From the NCBI GenBank assembly GCA_964576135.1, contig CAZNTZ010000001.1, positions 23,420 to 87,419 on the forward strand: a DNA stretch of 64,000 nucleotides, in the 5' to 3' direction. Shown here piece after piece: positions 1 through 9,989 of this stretch. Both the position numbers and the translations under genes were made by a program. The notes under the pieces are model-generated. The model worked only from the letters and a program-made list of their open reading frames with translations. It searched no databases and was not told the origin of the DNA. The DNA is from CAZNTZ01 sp964576135 (GTDB lineage: Bacteria; Pseudomonadota; Alphaproteobacteria; Rs-D84). Position 1 is the first letter of the stretch; each line of letters opens with the position of its first letter.

Positions 1-201
1 TCCCCCCGCAGCAGCAATTGTTTCCAAAGCTGTCATTGCACGATAAAGCAGCGGTGCAGTTTTGTTCAAATTAATAATATGGATTTTATCTTTGACCCCA
101 TAAACATATGGTGTCATTTGTGGATTCCAACGACGGGTGTGGTGTCCGAAATGAACGCCTGCTTCCATCAATTGTTTCATTGTAAATTTTGGCAATGCCA
201 T
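1..201 (-). CDS. rpsB: 30S ribosomal protein S2, N-terminal part (cut by window edge)
   Basis: The first 67 codons of ribosomal protein S2 run off the left edge, so the C-terminal two thirds are missing. The reading starts [20 protein letters not shown], then HTRRWNPQM and KIHIINL, the usual S2 N-terminus. S2 joins the small subunit late and helps anchor S1. The ATG lies at 199-201, with an AAGGACA Shine-Dalgarno sequence 5 nt upstream. A promoter about 115 nt upstream (see 315-342) gives a leader long enough for autoregulation, which is known for rpsB in other bacteria but not shown here. Confidence 0.95.
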   Translation of the reverse strand, partial: MALPKFTMKQLMEAGVHFGHHTRRWNPQMTPYVYGVKDKIHIINLNKTAPLLYRAMTALETIAAAGG

Positions 202-314
202 GTTTTGTCCTTTTTTCTGTTGTTATCCTCGTCAATCATTCAACAGACCCAAATTCACAATTGGGACAGAAAAAGTATGATTGACTGTGTTATTCTGCGC
301 AAGGCAGTGCGTGG

Positions 315-342
315 ATTATACATTAAAATTCAGAGAAATCAA
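315..342 (-). promoter_or_regulatory. Putative sigma70 promoter of rpsB
   Basis: On the minus strand TTGATT (337-342) and TATAAT (315-320) are separated by 16 nt. The transcript would start near 308 and give a leader of about 107 nt before the rpsB ATG. The leader contains a small inverted repeat (CCCAA...TTGGG, about 250-267) that could be part of an S2 leader structure. Confidence 0.5.
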
Positions 343-358
343 CAGGAAAATAGATTTT

Positions 359-997
359 TTACCTGTGTATGCGCAAAATACCATCATTTTCAGAAACGAC
401 CCACCCAGCAGATTTAATTGCTGTGACTAGCTCTGATTTTGCAGACGAATTTATTGACGCAGTAATTTGGCGACCAAATATAGCCTTTACATCAAAATCT
501 AATTTATCCCAAACACCTGCATCACGAAGTGTTTTATGCATAGAAATCCAATCGGAAAGCCCACCAATATCAAAGAATATTGCAGATTTATCGCCAGAAT
601 CGTCAGCTGCAGCCAGATAATTTGGAACATTATTTGCAATCATCCATTTTTCGACAGAGCCACGATCCAAAGTCATTGTTATATCTGCAGAATATGCTGT
701 TTGACTGACACGTTCATTTTCAATTCCGACCGAACCTATGAAGTTTATTAATTCTTCATCTGGTATATTACCAACCAAATTTGCAATAACATTTCTTTCG
801 GAATAACGCGATAAAACATCAACAAAAACTTCGCGACGTGCCTGACCCATGGCGACAGTCTTCGCTTCACTTGCAGTGTTTGCGGTCATTTCAACATGCG
901 TTGTTTTAGTAAGATCAGGCGAAGCGTATACTGAATATGGTATAAAACTTAGCGCAAAGACCTGAAGCCAAAATAAAAATTTGTATTTTTTTTTCAT
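359..997 (-). CDS. Exported protein of unknown function (possibly DUF2066-like)
   Basis: A 212-residue protein with a clear signal peptide (MKKKYKFLFWLQVFALSF...VYA, cleavage near residue 25). The mature N-terminal part has the order 'EMTANTASEAKTVAMGQAR', 'VFVDVLSRYS', 'YSADITMTLD'. This resembles DUF2066-type periplasmic proteins, in which many small steps of an (A)-rich helix precede a 'VLVRLSG' segment. The match is from memory and weak. It lies 21 bp downstream of the outer-membrane protein gene ending at 1019 and is probably cotranscribed with it. No Shine-Dalgarno sequence is obvious. Periplasmic location is likely and the function is unknown. Confidence 0.7.
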   Translation of the reverse strand: MKKKYKFLFWLQVFALSFIPYSVYASPDLTKTTHVEMTANTASEAKTVAMGQARREVFVDVLSRYSERNVIANLVGNIPDEELINFIGSVGIENERVSQTAYSADITMTLDRGSVEKWMIANNVPNYLAAADDSGDKSAIFFDIGGLSDWISMHKTLRDAGVWDKLDFDVKAIFGRQITASINSSAKSELVTAIKSAGWVVSENDGILRIHR

Positions 998-1018
998 TTA
1001 TACCACATTCAAATTAAT

Positions 1019-2377
1019 TTAGAATTTTGAAGCAAGACCTATTCTGATACCCATTGATTTATAGAACGAGTCGAGTTCATTGTCAAGTTTACAAACCCAA
1101 TTCGGACAAGAGTTATATAAATCGTGAATAGCAGCAGCATTCGAATTGTTTGCTAACATATCTGCTTCGCTCGCATAGCCTGTACCCCAATCTATACCAT
1201 CATGGACTCCGCCTTGGTAAATATAATTATATATTGTATTATAGTAATCGCCATTCAAATTTGTTTCAGAGTTGGCACCACTTACAGAATAATAATCGTA
1301 TGTAAGTCCAATTGTGAAAGAAACAGATTTTGACACCGCCGTTTTATAATTTGCAATAAGTCCAAGGTGATAAGCACCGCCAATTCCGGCTGTGTCTTCG
1401 ACTGATTTTGGATGCTCCCAATCAATTCTGTATGGCTGATCGCCAACAGAATTGTATGCAGGTAAACCAAGTTCAATTCTGGCATTCACAGAATTATTGT
1501 CATTTATCTGATAATCCATATCTAAAGCAGCATATGGTCCAGACCAAGAAACATCATATTTATGGCTATATCCAGATTGTTGATAATAAAACGTATTTCC
1601 TGTATCAACATCGCCACCACCGTCAACAACTATGTATGGTTCGCATTGAATTTCTCCTGCACCATTTGTACTTTCAATACAATACCCAGAATCCATAGCC
1701 ATACCATAATTTTTATTTGTCTTAAGCGAATACGACAAATAACGATATCCAATTGATGGCGTTATTGCGACTTTGCCAAGTGCAAGTTTGTTTGGCAACC
1801 CAATACCAAGATTAAACCCAAGCATATTTCCACCACTTGATGTACCAGATGAAATAGCATGCCCCAGAACATTTATTGTGTCACCGTATCCATCAACATA
1901 ACTGCCAACATAATAACCACCGCTGGTAATATCATCGTCAATCATTACAGAATCACCAGATTGCATACCATATTTTAAACCCGCATCTAATTTAACCACA
2001 TCAAAACCATAACCTGCGTTTACATCCAATACATTCCAAACAACATTATCATAATGCAAATGACTGCCTGCGGTTTTCATTGTAAAATCCCACATAGCAG
2101 TTTCATGAGAAATTCCACCATTTAAATAAAAACCTTTCTTATTATTCGATGACGAAGTATTCGTATCAGAATTTGTATTTGATGATTTTTTATACTGCTG
2201 CATATAAGACTGATAATTTGAATATCTTTGTGTCGGATTTTGCGTTACAGATTGTTGATCAGCATTATATCTGTATTGCGGGGATTGGTAAGTTCCACCT
2301 GTATAATAAGTTCCAGCACCAAAAGCAGGAATCGCAAAAATCGAACATAATGCAGTTATAATATATTTATTTTTCAT
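1019..2377 (-). CDS. Predicted outer-membrane beta-barrel protein, possibly omptin-like
   Basis: A 452-residue protein starting at the ATG at 2377 (MKNKYIITALCSIFAIPAFGA signal peptide, preceded by GGGAAATAATAAG). An in-frame upstream start at 2485 would put a non-signal sequence before it and is rejected. After a Gln/Ser/Asn-rich linker (about 25-85) the rest alternates aromatic and polar residues as in a beta-barrel and ends in ...GIRIGLASKF, a terminal-Phe signal typical of BAM substrates. Segments such as WDFTMKTAGS, GDSVMIDDDI and YRIDWEHPKS are reminiscent of omptin-type barrels (acidic pair, then an Asp...His site). The spacing differs from OmpT, so protease activity is not claimed. 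It is probably in an operon with the exported protein at 359-997. Confidence 0.7.
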   Translation of the reverse strand: MKNKYIITALCSIFAIPAFGAGTYYTGGTYQSPQYRYNADQQSVTQNPTQRYSNYQSYMQQYKKSSNTNSDTNTSSSNNKKGFYLNGGISHETAMWDFTMKTAGSHLHYDNVVWNVLDVNAGYGFDVVKLDAGLKYGMQSGDSVMIDDDITSGGYYVGSYVDGYGDTINVLGHAISSGTSSGGNMLGFNLGIGLPNKLALGKVAITPSIGYRYLSYSLKTNKNYGMAMDSGYCIESTNGAGEIQCEPYIVVDGGGDVDTGNTFYYQQSGYSHKYDVSWSGPYAALDMDYQINDNNSVNARIELGLPAYNSVGDQPYRIDWEHPKSVEDTAGIGGAYHLGLIANYKTAVSKSVSFTIGLTYDYYSVSGANSETNLNGDYYNTIYNYIYQGGVHDGIDWGTGYASEADMLANNSNAAAIHDLYNSCPNWVCKLDNELDSFYKSMGIRIGLASKF

Positions 2378-2473
2378 CTTATTATTTCCCATATATTTAA
2401 TTGACTGAATTATATCACAAAAATAAACCAAATAAAAATGAAATGCTTGGTAATAAACAGGTGTTTGATTCAA

Positions 2474-2500
2474 ATAAAAAACCACCTTTCGGTGGTTTAA
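2474..2500 (-). terminator. Rho-independent terminator of the tRNA-Lys/tRNA-Ala transcript
   Basis: The hairpin ACCACC-TTTC-GGTGGT (2481-2496) is followed on the minus strand by a run of T (complement of 2475-2480). It sits 7 nt after the tRNA-Ala 3' end. Confidence 0.75.
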
Positions 2501-2506
2501 TTTTTT

Positions 2507-2582
2507 TGGTGGAGCTGATCGGACTCGAACCGACGACCCCCTGCTTGCAAAGCAGGTGCTCTACCAACTGAGCTACAACCCC
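2507..2582 (-). tRNA. tRNA-Ala (TGC)
   Basis: A 76-nt cloverleaf on the minus strand. The acceptor GGGGTTG pairs with CAGCTCC with G-U pairs, and the anticodon loop TTTGCAA has anticodon TGC. The T-loop is GGTTCGAGTCC and the CCA end is encoded (2507-2509). It follows tRNA-Lys by 10 nt in the same transcript. Confidence 0.95.
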
Positions 2583-2592
2583 AAAAAAGAAC

Positions 2593-2668
2593 TGGTGGGA
2601 GCGAGGGGATTCGAACCCCTGACCCAATGATTAAAAGTCATTTGCTCTACCGACTGAGCTACGCTCCC
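2593..2668 (-). tRNA. tRNA-Lys (TTT)
   Basis: A 76-nt minus-strand cloverleaf. The acceptor GGGAGCG pairs with CGCTCCC, the anticodon loop is CTTTTAA with anticodon TTT, the T-arm is GGGGTTCGAATCCCC and CCA is encoded. It is the first gene of a two-tRNA transcript with tRNA-Ala. Confidence 0.95.
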
Positions 2669-2685
2669 GTAAAAGTTCAGCGCAG

Positions 2686-2714
2686 ATTCTGGCATAATAC
2701 GAAACAAAAAGCAA
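2686..2714 (-). promoter_or_regulatory. Possible promoter of the tRNA-Lys/tRNA-Ala operon
   Basis: On the minus strand TTGCTT (2709-2714), 17 nt, then CAGAAT (2686-2691), 17 nt before the tRNA-Lys 5' end. An alternative -10 (TATTAT, 2694-2699) lacks a good -35. The TTGC -35 resembles those of the other tRNA genes in this window. Confidence 0.35.
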
Positions 2715-2784
2715 ATAAAAAATGATTTTTTTCAGCAGAGTTTATTATTGTTTGTAAAAAAACTTTGTAAATTACGAATAATTA

Positions 2785-2816
2785 TAAAAAAACCGGCATA
2801 TTGCCGGTTTTCTTTT
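2785..2816 (-). terminator. Rho-independent terminator of rlpA
   Basis: The palindrome AACCGGCATATTGCCGGTT (2791-2809) is followed on the minus strand by T7. It lies directly after the rlpA stop codon. Confidence 0.8.
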
Positions 2817-3699
2817 ATATACTGTCTGCATTTACCCATTTGCCTGATTTTAACAAACCTGGCGACATACCTTCGCTTGAACGTAATCCTTCGATTGCTT
2901 TCTTAGCCGACGATGCATCCAAATTCAAAATACGAACTTTGTACATTCCACCTTCGTTTTCAACTTTGACATCACCGTAAGAACCCAGTCTTTGTGCAAG
3001 GCTATCTGCATTTTCTTGTGAATAAAATGCTGCAACTTGAACTGTGTATGGTCCAGCCGCCGGAGCAACTTCTGTGGTTTCAACAACAGGTGCCGCTGTT
3101 ACTTCTGTCGCTGCCGGAGCAACAGGCGTTGCTGTTGCGCCCAATGTAGCATTCTTTACCTGCAAGCTTTGATCTTGGACAACCTGGACTTGAACTTTGG
3201 TGTTACCACTCATTCCTAATTTTTTTGCTGCTGCTGGTGAAACGTCCATTATTCTGGAATTTACAAACGGACCACGATTGTTTACGCGAACCAACAGAGT
3301 GTTGCCATTATCCAAATTTGTAATTTTTGCTATTGTTGGTAAAGGTAATGTTTTGCTGGTTGCAACCATTTGATTAACATCAAATGTTTCACCATTACTT
3401 GTCTGTGTGCCATTTAATTCCACAGGAATAATCCCTGCAACACCAGTCTGGTTATATGTCATATCTTCCATTGGAATATATTGAACATCTTCGACTTTAT
3501 AAGCCATCCCAACCAAATACTTTGGCGCAGCGGCCAACATATATGAAGTATCTTCGGTTACAGACTGTGACGGGGTGCCTGAATCAAGAGATTCTTCCTC
3601 TAACATACCATAATTGCTGGCGGCGCTTTTATTGCCATTAGAACCTGCACAAGCAGCCAACAACAAAGGCAAAACAGCCAAAGCTAAAACTTTTTTCAT
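2815..3699 (-). CDS. rlpA: RlpA-like lytic transglycosylase lipoprotein with SPOR domain
   Basis: A 294-residue lipoprotein. The signal peptide ends in a lipobox LLAAC with lipidated Cys17. A double-psi beta-barrel domain (about residues 75-175) carries TSNGETFD, ATSKTLPLPTIAKITN, VRVNNRGPF and RIMDVSPAAAKKLGM, the RlpA signatures. An Ala/Pro/Thr-rich linker leads to a C-terminal SPOR domain (about 216-290, YTVQVAAFYSQENA), which binds septal denuded glycan. In known RlpA proteins the barrel cleaves naked glycan strands at the division site. The start is fixed by an AAGGAGG Shine-Dalgarno sequence 6 nt upstream. The next gene upstream is murJ, also in cell-wall metabolism, about 85 nt away. 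Confidence 0.9.
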   Translation of the reverse strand: MKKVLALAVLPLLLAACAGSNGNKSAASNYGMLEEESLDSGTPSQSVTEDTSYMLAAAPKYLVGMAYKVEDVQYIPMEDMTYNQTGVAGIIPVELNGTQTSNGETFDVNQMVATSKTLPLPTIAKITNLDNGNTLLVRVNNRGPFVNSRIMDVSPAAAKKLGMSGNTKVQVQVVQDQSLQVKNATLGATATPVAPAATEVTAAPVVETTEVAPAAGPYTVQVAAFYSQENADSLAQRLGSYGDVKVENEGGMYKVRILNLDASSAKKAIEGLRSSEGMSPGLLKSGKWVNADSI

Positions 3700-3783
3700 T
3701 GAAATCCTCCTTACATTATGATTTGTATTGTATCACAATAAAAAGCCTGTTTCAACTTTTATTTAAATTTTATATTTTGAAAT

Positions 3784-5244
3784 TTATCTTTTTTTCCAAG
3801 CAAGACCAATGTACAAAATGCCAGCCAACCCCAGTGCACCGGCAAGTATGAATATATTCGTAATCATAGGTTGAATAAACCAAAGTCCAATTCCCATCAA
3901 AACTGACAGGACAAAAAATATTGCAACTGATTTTTTTGTTTTTGGTTGTAATTGGTACAATCCGTGCTTTTTACATTCGCGTTGCAGCCACATATTTCTT
4001 AAATAACCTGCAACAACTGTGCCGATTGGAACTGCAAGATATCCAAAGAATTTAAATAATGAAATCATAACGATTATACCTGTACCCAGCGCAAGCCCGC
4101 TTATTTTCACAGGTGCTTTGACATTTTGCGCAGCATACAAAGTTTTGGTAAATATTTGACTTGTGACCATTGCAGGCAAAGCAAGACATTGAATCATTAT
4201 TGCTGCAACAATTCCTGTTGTCGCATCGTGTGTCCAATTTCCATATTCAAATAACAATCTTATTATTGGTTCGGCCAGGACAAATAATCCAACCATACAT
4301 GGTAATGTCAACATCAACGAACTACGAATTGCAGAATTCTGTTGAACATAAACACTTCGCATATTCTTTGCTGTCAATGCATCTGAAATACTGGTCAGTA
4401 AAACAGTTCCAGCAGCCAACCCAATCATTCCAAATGGTAATTGAATCATTCTGTCTGAATAATAAAGCCATGATACAGCACCACTTTGAAACGATGCAAT
4501 CAACATTCCAACCAACACATTAACTTGGTAAAAACCGCTTGAAAGTAAACTTGCACCCATTCTGCGAAACATTGTTCTTATTCTTGGGGTGAATTTTGGG
4601 CGAATAAATCTTAAACCAAATTTGTGTCTCTTTATTCTGGCCCATAAAATCCAAAACTGAAAAATACCAGAAATAAGTACTGCGATTGACATAATATGAA
4701 GCGCGTACATATTTGCATCTGATGCTATAAATAATCCGCCAATCATAAATATATTCATCAAAACTGGCATAGCTGCTACAACGGCGAATTCAGAAAAAGC
4801 GTTTAATATGGCGGCCAGGAAACTTGCCCCACAGATAAATATGACATAGAAAAACATTATTCTGGCAAAATATGTTGCCATATCTAACTTCGCAGCATCA
4901 AACCCAGGTGCGGTCCCAAGCATAATAAATGGCATAAGAATTTCAGCTATAATTGTGATGCCAAGTAATATGGCCATTAGCCATGAAAAAGCGTTGCTTG
5001 CGAATTGGGTTGCAGTTGGTTTATCTGATTTATGTTCTGAAAACATCGGAACGAATATTGATGCAAGTGCCCCCTCGCCCAGCAAGTCTCTCAACATATT
5101 TGGTAACTTGAACGCGGCCAAGAAAATATCGGACAAGCGACCCACACCCAGAACGCGACCAATCATCATATCACGAACAAACCCTAATACTCTTGATATT
5201 GCGGTCCAAATGCCAACTTTAAAGATGTGTTTTGACAATGACAT
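3784..5244 (-). CDS. murJ: Lipid II flippase MurJ (MviN)
   Basis: A 486-residue polytopic membrane protein of the MOP/MviN family. The N-terminus reads FKVGIWTAISRVLGFVRDMMIG, then LSDIFLAAFKLPNMLRDLLGEGALASIFVP, the classic MurJ signature, and about 14 hydrophobic helices follow. MurJ moves undecaprenyl-linked lipid II across the inner membrane for peptidoglycan synthesis. The start at 5244 (MSLSKHIF) is preferred over the in-frame ATG at 5253. A TATAAT (-10) covers 5252-5257 and ends exactly 7 nt before 5244, so the upstream ATG lies inside the promoter and the mRNA is probably leaderless. It is divergent from bamD and followed by rlpA. Confidence 0.95.
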   Translation of the reverse strand: MSLSKHIFKVGIWTAISRVLGFVRDMMIGRVLGVGRLSDIFLAAFKLPNMLRDLLGEGALASIFVPMFSEHKSDKPTATQFASNAFSWLMAILLGITIIAEILMPFIMLGTAPGFDAAKLDMATYFARIMFFYVIFICGASFLAAILNAFSEFAVVAAMPVLMNIFMIGGLFIASDANMYALHIMSIAVLISGIFQFWILWARIKRHKFGLRFIRPKFTPRIRTMFRRMGASLLSSGFYQVNVLVGMLIASFQSGAVSWLYYSDRMIQLPFGMIGLAAGTVLLTSISDALTAKNMRSVYVQQNSAIRSSLMLTLPCMVGLFVLAEPIIRLLFEYGNWTHDATTGIVAAIMIQCLALPAMVTSQIFTKTLYAAQNVKAPVKISGLALGTGIIVMISLFKFFGYLAVPIGTVVAGYLRNMWLQRECKKHGLYQLQPKTKKSVAIFFVLSVLMGIGLWFIQPMITNIFILAGALGLAGILYIGLAWKKR

Positions 5245-5259
5245 AATTTGCATTATACT
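5232..5259 (+). promoter_or_regulatory. bamD promoter, overlapping the murJ -10 on the other strand
   Basis: TTGACA (5232-5237), 16 nt, TATACT (5254-5259) on the plus strand. The minus-strand TATAAT of murJ occupies 5252-5257, so the two divergent -10 elements share bases and cannot both be bound at once. The -35 of bamD lies inside the first murJ codons. Confidence 0.6.
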
Positions 5260-5288
5260 CTCTCATATAAACATATGGAAATCAAGAA

Positions 5289-6011
5289 ATGAAAAAAATA
5301 ACCTTATTTTGCGCTTTGTTATCTGCTTTGGTACTTACTGGATGCGCTGGCGATAAAGTAAAACCAGATCAAACTTTGCCAGAAATTTATGATTCAGCGT
5401 ATAATAAAATTGATGATAAAAATTATGCCGAAGCAGCAAATGAATTTCAAAATGCTGAAAAATCTTTCCCAGCCAGTGAATGGGCACCAGACGCATTAAC
5501 TATGGCTGCGTATGCTTCTTATATAGATAATGACTTTTCAGGGGCACTTGCAATCACAGACAGATTTATGCGTTTCCACCCAGGTCATAAAAACGCTCCT
5601 TATATTTTATATTTACGCGGAATGTGCTATTACAGACAAGTATCTGATGTTCGACGCGAACCAGGAATGTCTGTTTACGCATTGCAAGCATTCCAGACTT
5701 TGGTTCAACGCTTTCCAGATTCTGAATATGCAAAAAATTCAGAAAATAAAATTATGATTTTGAAAAACTATATCGCTGGTAAGACACTTTATTCTGCACG
5801 TCGCGATATGCAAAAACAAAATTGGACATCAGCAATTGAAAGATTGCAATCAATTATTACCGATGCATCTGACACACAAATGACGGCAGAGGCTTTGTAT
5901 CGACTGACAGAGGCTTACACAGCAATCGGATTACCAGAACAATCCAAAGGCTATGCTTCAATGTTACGCAAAAATTTTCCAGAAAATGAATGGGCAAATA
6001 AATTAAAATGA
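5289..6011 (+). CDS. bamD: Outer-membrane assembly lipoprotein BamD
   Basis: A 240-residue lipoprotein with lipobox VLTGC (Cys19) and a chain of about five TPR-like helix pairs: YDSAYNKIDDKNYAEAANEFQNAEKSFP, APYILYLRGMCYYRQ, AFQTLVQRFPDSEYAKNS. This is the usual BamD/ComL arrangement and length. BamD is the essential lipoprotein of the BAM complex, which inserts beta-barrel proteins into the outer membrane. Its stop overlaps the era start (ATGA at 6008-6011), so the two genes are translationally coupled. It heads the operon bamD-era-queA-tgt. Confidence 0.93.
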   Translation: MKKITLFCALLSALVLTGCAGDKVKPDQTLPEIYDSAYNKIDDKNYAEAANEFQNAEKSFPASEWAPDALTMAAYASYIDNDFSGALAITDRFMRFHPGHKNAPYILYLRGMCYYRQVSDVRREPGMSVYALQAFQTLVQRFPDSEYAKNSENKIMILKNYIAGKTLYSARRDMQKQNWTSAIERLQSIITDASDTQMTAEALYRLTEAYTAIGLPEQSKGYASMLRKNFPENEWANKLK

Positions 6012-6894
6012 ATAAAAAAACGCACAGCGGTTTCATCGCAATAATAGGCCCTACGAATGCTGGTAAATCCACATTGATGAACGCGATTATGGGTCGTAAA
6101 GTTTCAATCGTTTCACACAAGGTTCAAACAACTCGTACACGTATTCGCGCCGTAAAAATGGTTGGTGACTCTCAGTTGATTTTTGTTGATACACCGGGAA
6201 TTTTTTTGCCAAAGCGTCGTTTGGATCGCGCAATGGTGTCGGCCGCTATGGAATCTGTGGCTGATGCGTCTGCAGTTTTAATTATGATTGACGCGACACA
6301 CGGTGTTACAAAAACTGTCAGAGAATTACTACCAAAATTAAATGGAAATTTATTCGCGGTTATAAACAAAGTCGATACTATTAAGAAAGATGAACTATTG
6401 CCGATGATTTCAGAATTATCCGCACTCGCACAATTCAAAGAAATATTTATGATTTCTGCGCTTAAAAATGATGGTGTCGAAAAAATGTTAAAAACACTGG
6501 CGCATGAAATGCCAGAATCACCTTATTTATTTGACCCTGTTGATGCACCAGATGTTCCTGATGAATTATGGTTGGCCGAAATAACGCGTGAGAAAGTTTA
6601 TAAATACCTGCACAAAGAATTGCCATATCATATTTACGTCGCGACCGAACGTGTTGATACTGATTCGGAAGGAATTCTGGAAATTTATCAAAAAATAGTT
6701 GTCGCATCCGAAGGCCATAAAAAAATAGTAGTTGGTCATGGCGGGGCGCAATTAAAACAAATTGGAACAGAGGCCAGACAAGCCATACAGTACGAATGGG
6801 GCGTCAAAGCACGTCTGCATTTATTCGTTCGTGTTGAACCAGATTGGGAAGATCGCGCAGAAAACTATGCCGACCAGGGTTTGGAATTTAAAAA

Positions 6895-6898
<4 letters not shown>
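6008..6898 (+). CDS. era: GTPase Era
   Basis: A 296-residue Era-type GTPase. G1 GPTNAGKST (residues 14-22), a G2 region with TTRTRIR, G3 DTPG, G4 NKVD, then a C-terminal KH domain around KIVVGHGGAQLKQIGTEAR. Era binds the 3' end of 16S rRNA and assists 30S maturation. The ATG overlaps the bamD stop, and its own stop overlaps the GTG start of queA (GTGA). The order bamD-era-queA-tgt links envelope assembly and translation functions on one transcript. Confidence 0.97.
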
Positions 6899-9014
<2,116 letters not shown>

Positions 9015-9041
9015 TAAACTTTTTTCAAAAGGAGATTAAAA

Positions 9042-9947
9042 ATGGCAAAAAGTAAAACACCGATAGAAGTAATCGATCGCGGCGGAGCAAAAACCGTCGA
9101 ACGCAAAAAATCATGGGTAGCACGTGTAAAATCTGTATTTTGGATTATCACCGTAATATGGTTGACATTTGTTGCAGCATTCCCATTGTATGTAAAAAAC
9201 ACTTATTCTGGACCAATTAAAAAATCAATTGTTGTATCAATGTTCTTTGATTTGCAAAGAAATATCCAAGAACAATATGCACAATTGTTAAACGGAATTA
9301 AAAAATCTATCAATCTGGAAAAACCGGTCGCAATTGCAATTTCCAAAGTAAAAATGGCCGAGAAACCGGTTGCAACTGTTCAAAAAAGCGCGGATAAGGC
9401 ACAAAAACTTTCCGGAATTGCGGCCAAGTTCGGTGTTAAAACTGGCGGCGCTGATAAAATTATAAACAAAGTTGATGATACTGCGAACGTTGTAAATAAA
9501 AAGTTAGACAGCGTTGAAAAAGAATTGGTTACGATTTCACAAACCGAAGTCGACAAGATGATTGACGAAGCAATCAAAAATCAATTGGATAAAAGCAGTG
9601 GTGGATTAGGAACAACTTTGTTGACCAATTATGGTGTCAAACATGTTTATCCATGGCGCCCTTCGTCTTGGCCAACAGCGGTTAAAATTTATAACGATTT
9701 GGAAAAATCAAACCTTGGCGTAATCCAAATTATAACCAGCACAGTTGATTCATATTTTGGTTATGTTGCATGGGGATTGGTAATTGCAGCATGGGCAATT
9801 GGTTTATATATATGGATGATTTTGTTCAAAAAAATGAAAGCAATTATCGCACCATTTATCGTTTGCCCACGTTGTGGAAACGCTTTCGCAGACAAACGCA
9901 CAGCGGTAAGTTTATTGAAAGTTTTCAAACCATGGACATGGTTGTAA
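9042..9947 (+). CDS. Membrane protein of unknown function with C-terminal CPRCG
   Basis: A 301-residue protein I do not recognise. There is one transmembrane helix near residues 27-50 (VKSVFWIITVIWLTFVAAFPLYV) and a second near 235-265 (WGLVIAAWAIGLYIWMILF). The Lys/Ala-rich segment between them (about 75-185) looks helical and probably periplasmic. The C-terminal tail, probably cytoplasmic, holds a single CPRCGNAF knuckle, half of a zinc ribbon. The start has an AAAAGGAGA Shine-Dalgarno sequence. It is the last gene of the bamD-era-queA-tgt operon, 27 nt after tgt, and ends before a strong terminator. Confidence 0.8.
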   Translation: MAKSKTPIEVIDRGGAKTVERKKSWVARVKSVFWIITVIWLTFVAAFPLYVKNTYSGPIKKSIVVSMFFDLQRNIQEQYAQLLNGIKKSINLEKPVAIAISKVKMAEKPVATVQKSADKAQKLSGIAAKFGVKTGGADKIINKVDDTANVVNKKLDSVEKELVTISQTEVDKMIDEAIKNQLDKSSGGLGTTLLTNYGVKHVYPWRPSSWPTAVKIYNDLEKSNLGVIQIITSTVDSYFGYVAWGLVIAAWAIGLYIWMILFKKMKAIIAPFIVCPRCGNAFADKRTAVSLLKVFKPWTWL

Positions 9948-9949
9948 AA

Positions 9950-9978
9950 TAAAAAACGCCCGATTGGGCGTTTTTTTA
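9950..9978. terminator. Bidirectional terminator between convergent genes
   Basis: The hairpin ACGCCC-GATT-GGGCGT (9956-9971) has T7 on the plus side and T6 on the minus side. It serves the bamD operon and the convergent primase-like gene ending at 9990. Confidence 0.85.
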
Positions 9979-9989
9979 TATTTGGTTTT

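Noticed and set aside
2415..2627. Minus-strand reading frame of 70 codons across the tRNA-Lys/Ala pair
   Set aside because: It runs along the tRNA genes themselves (FGVVAQLVEHLLCKQG...), not a protein gene.
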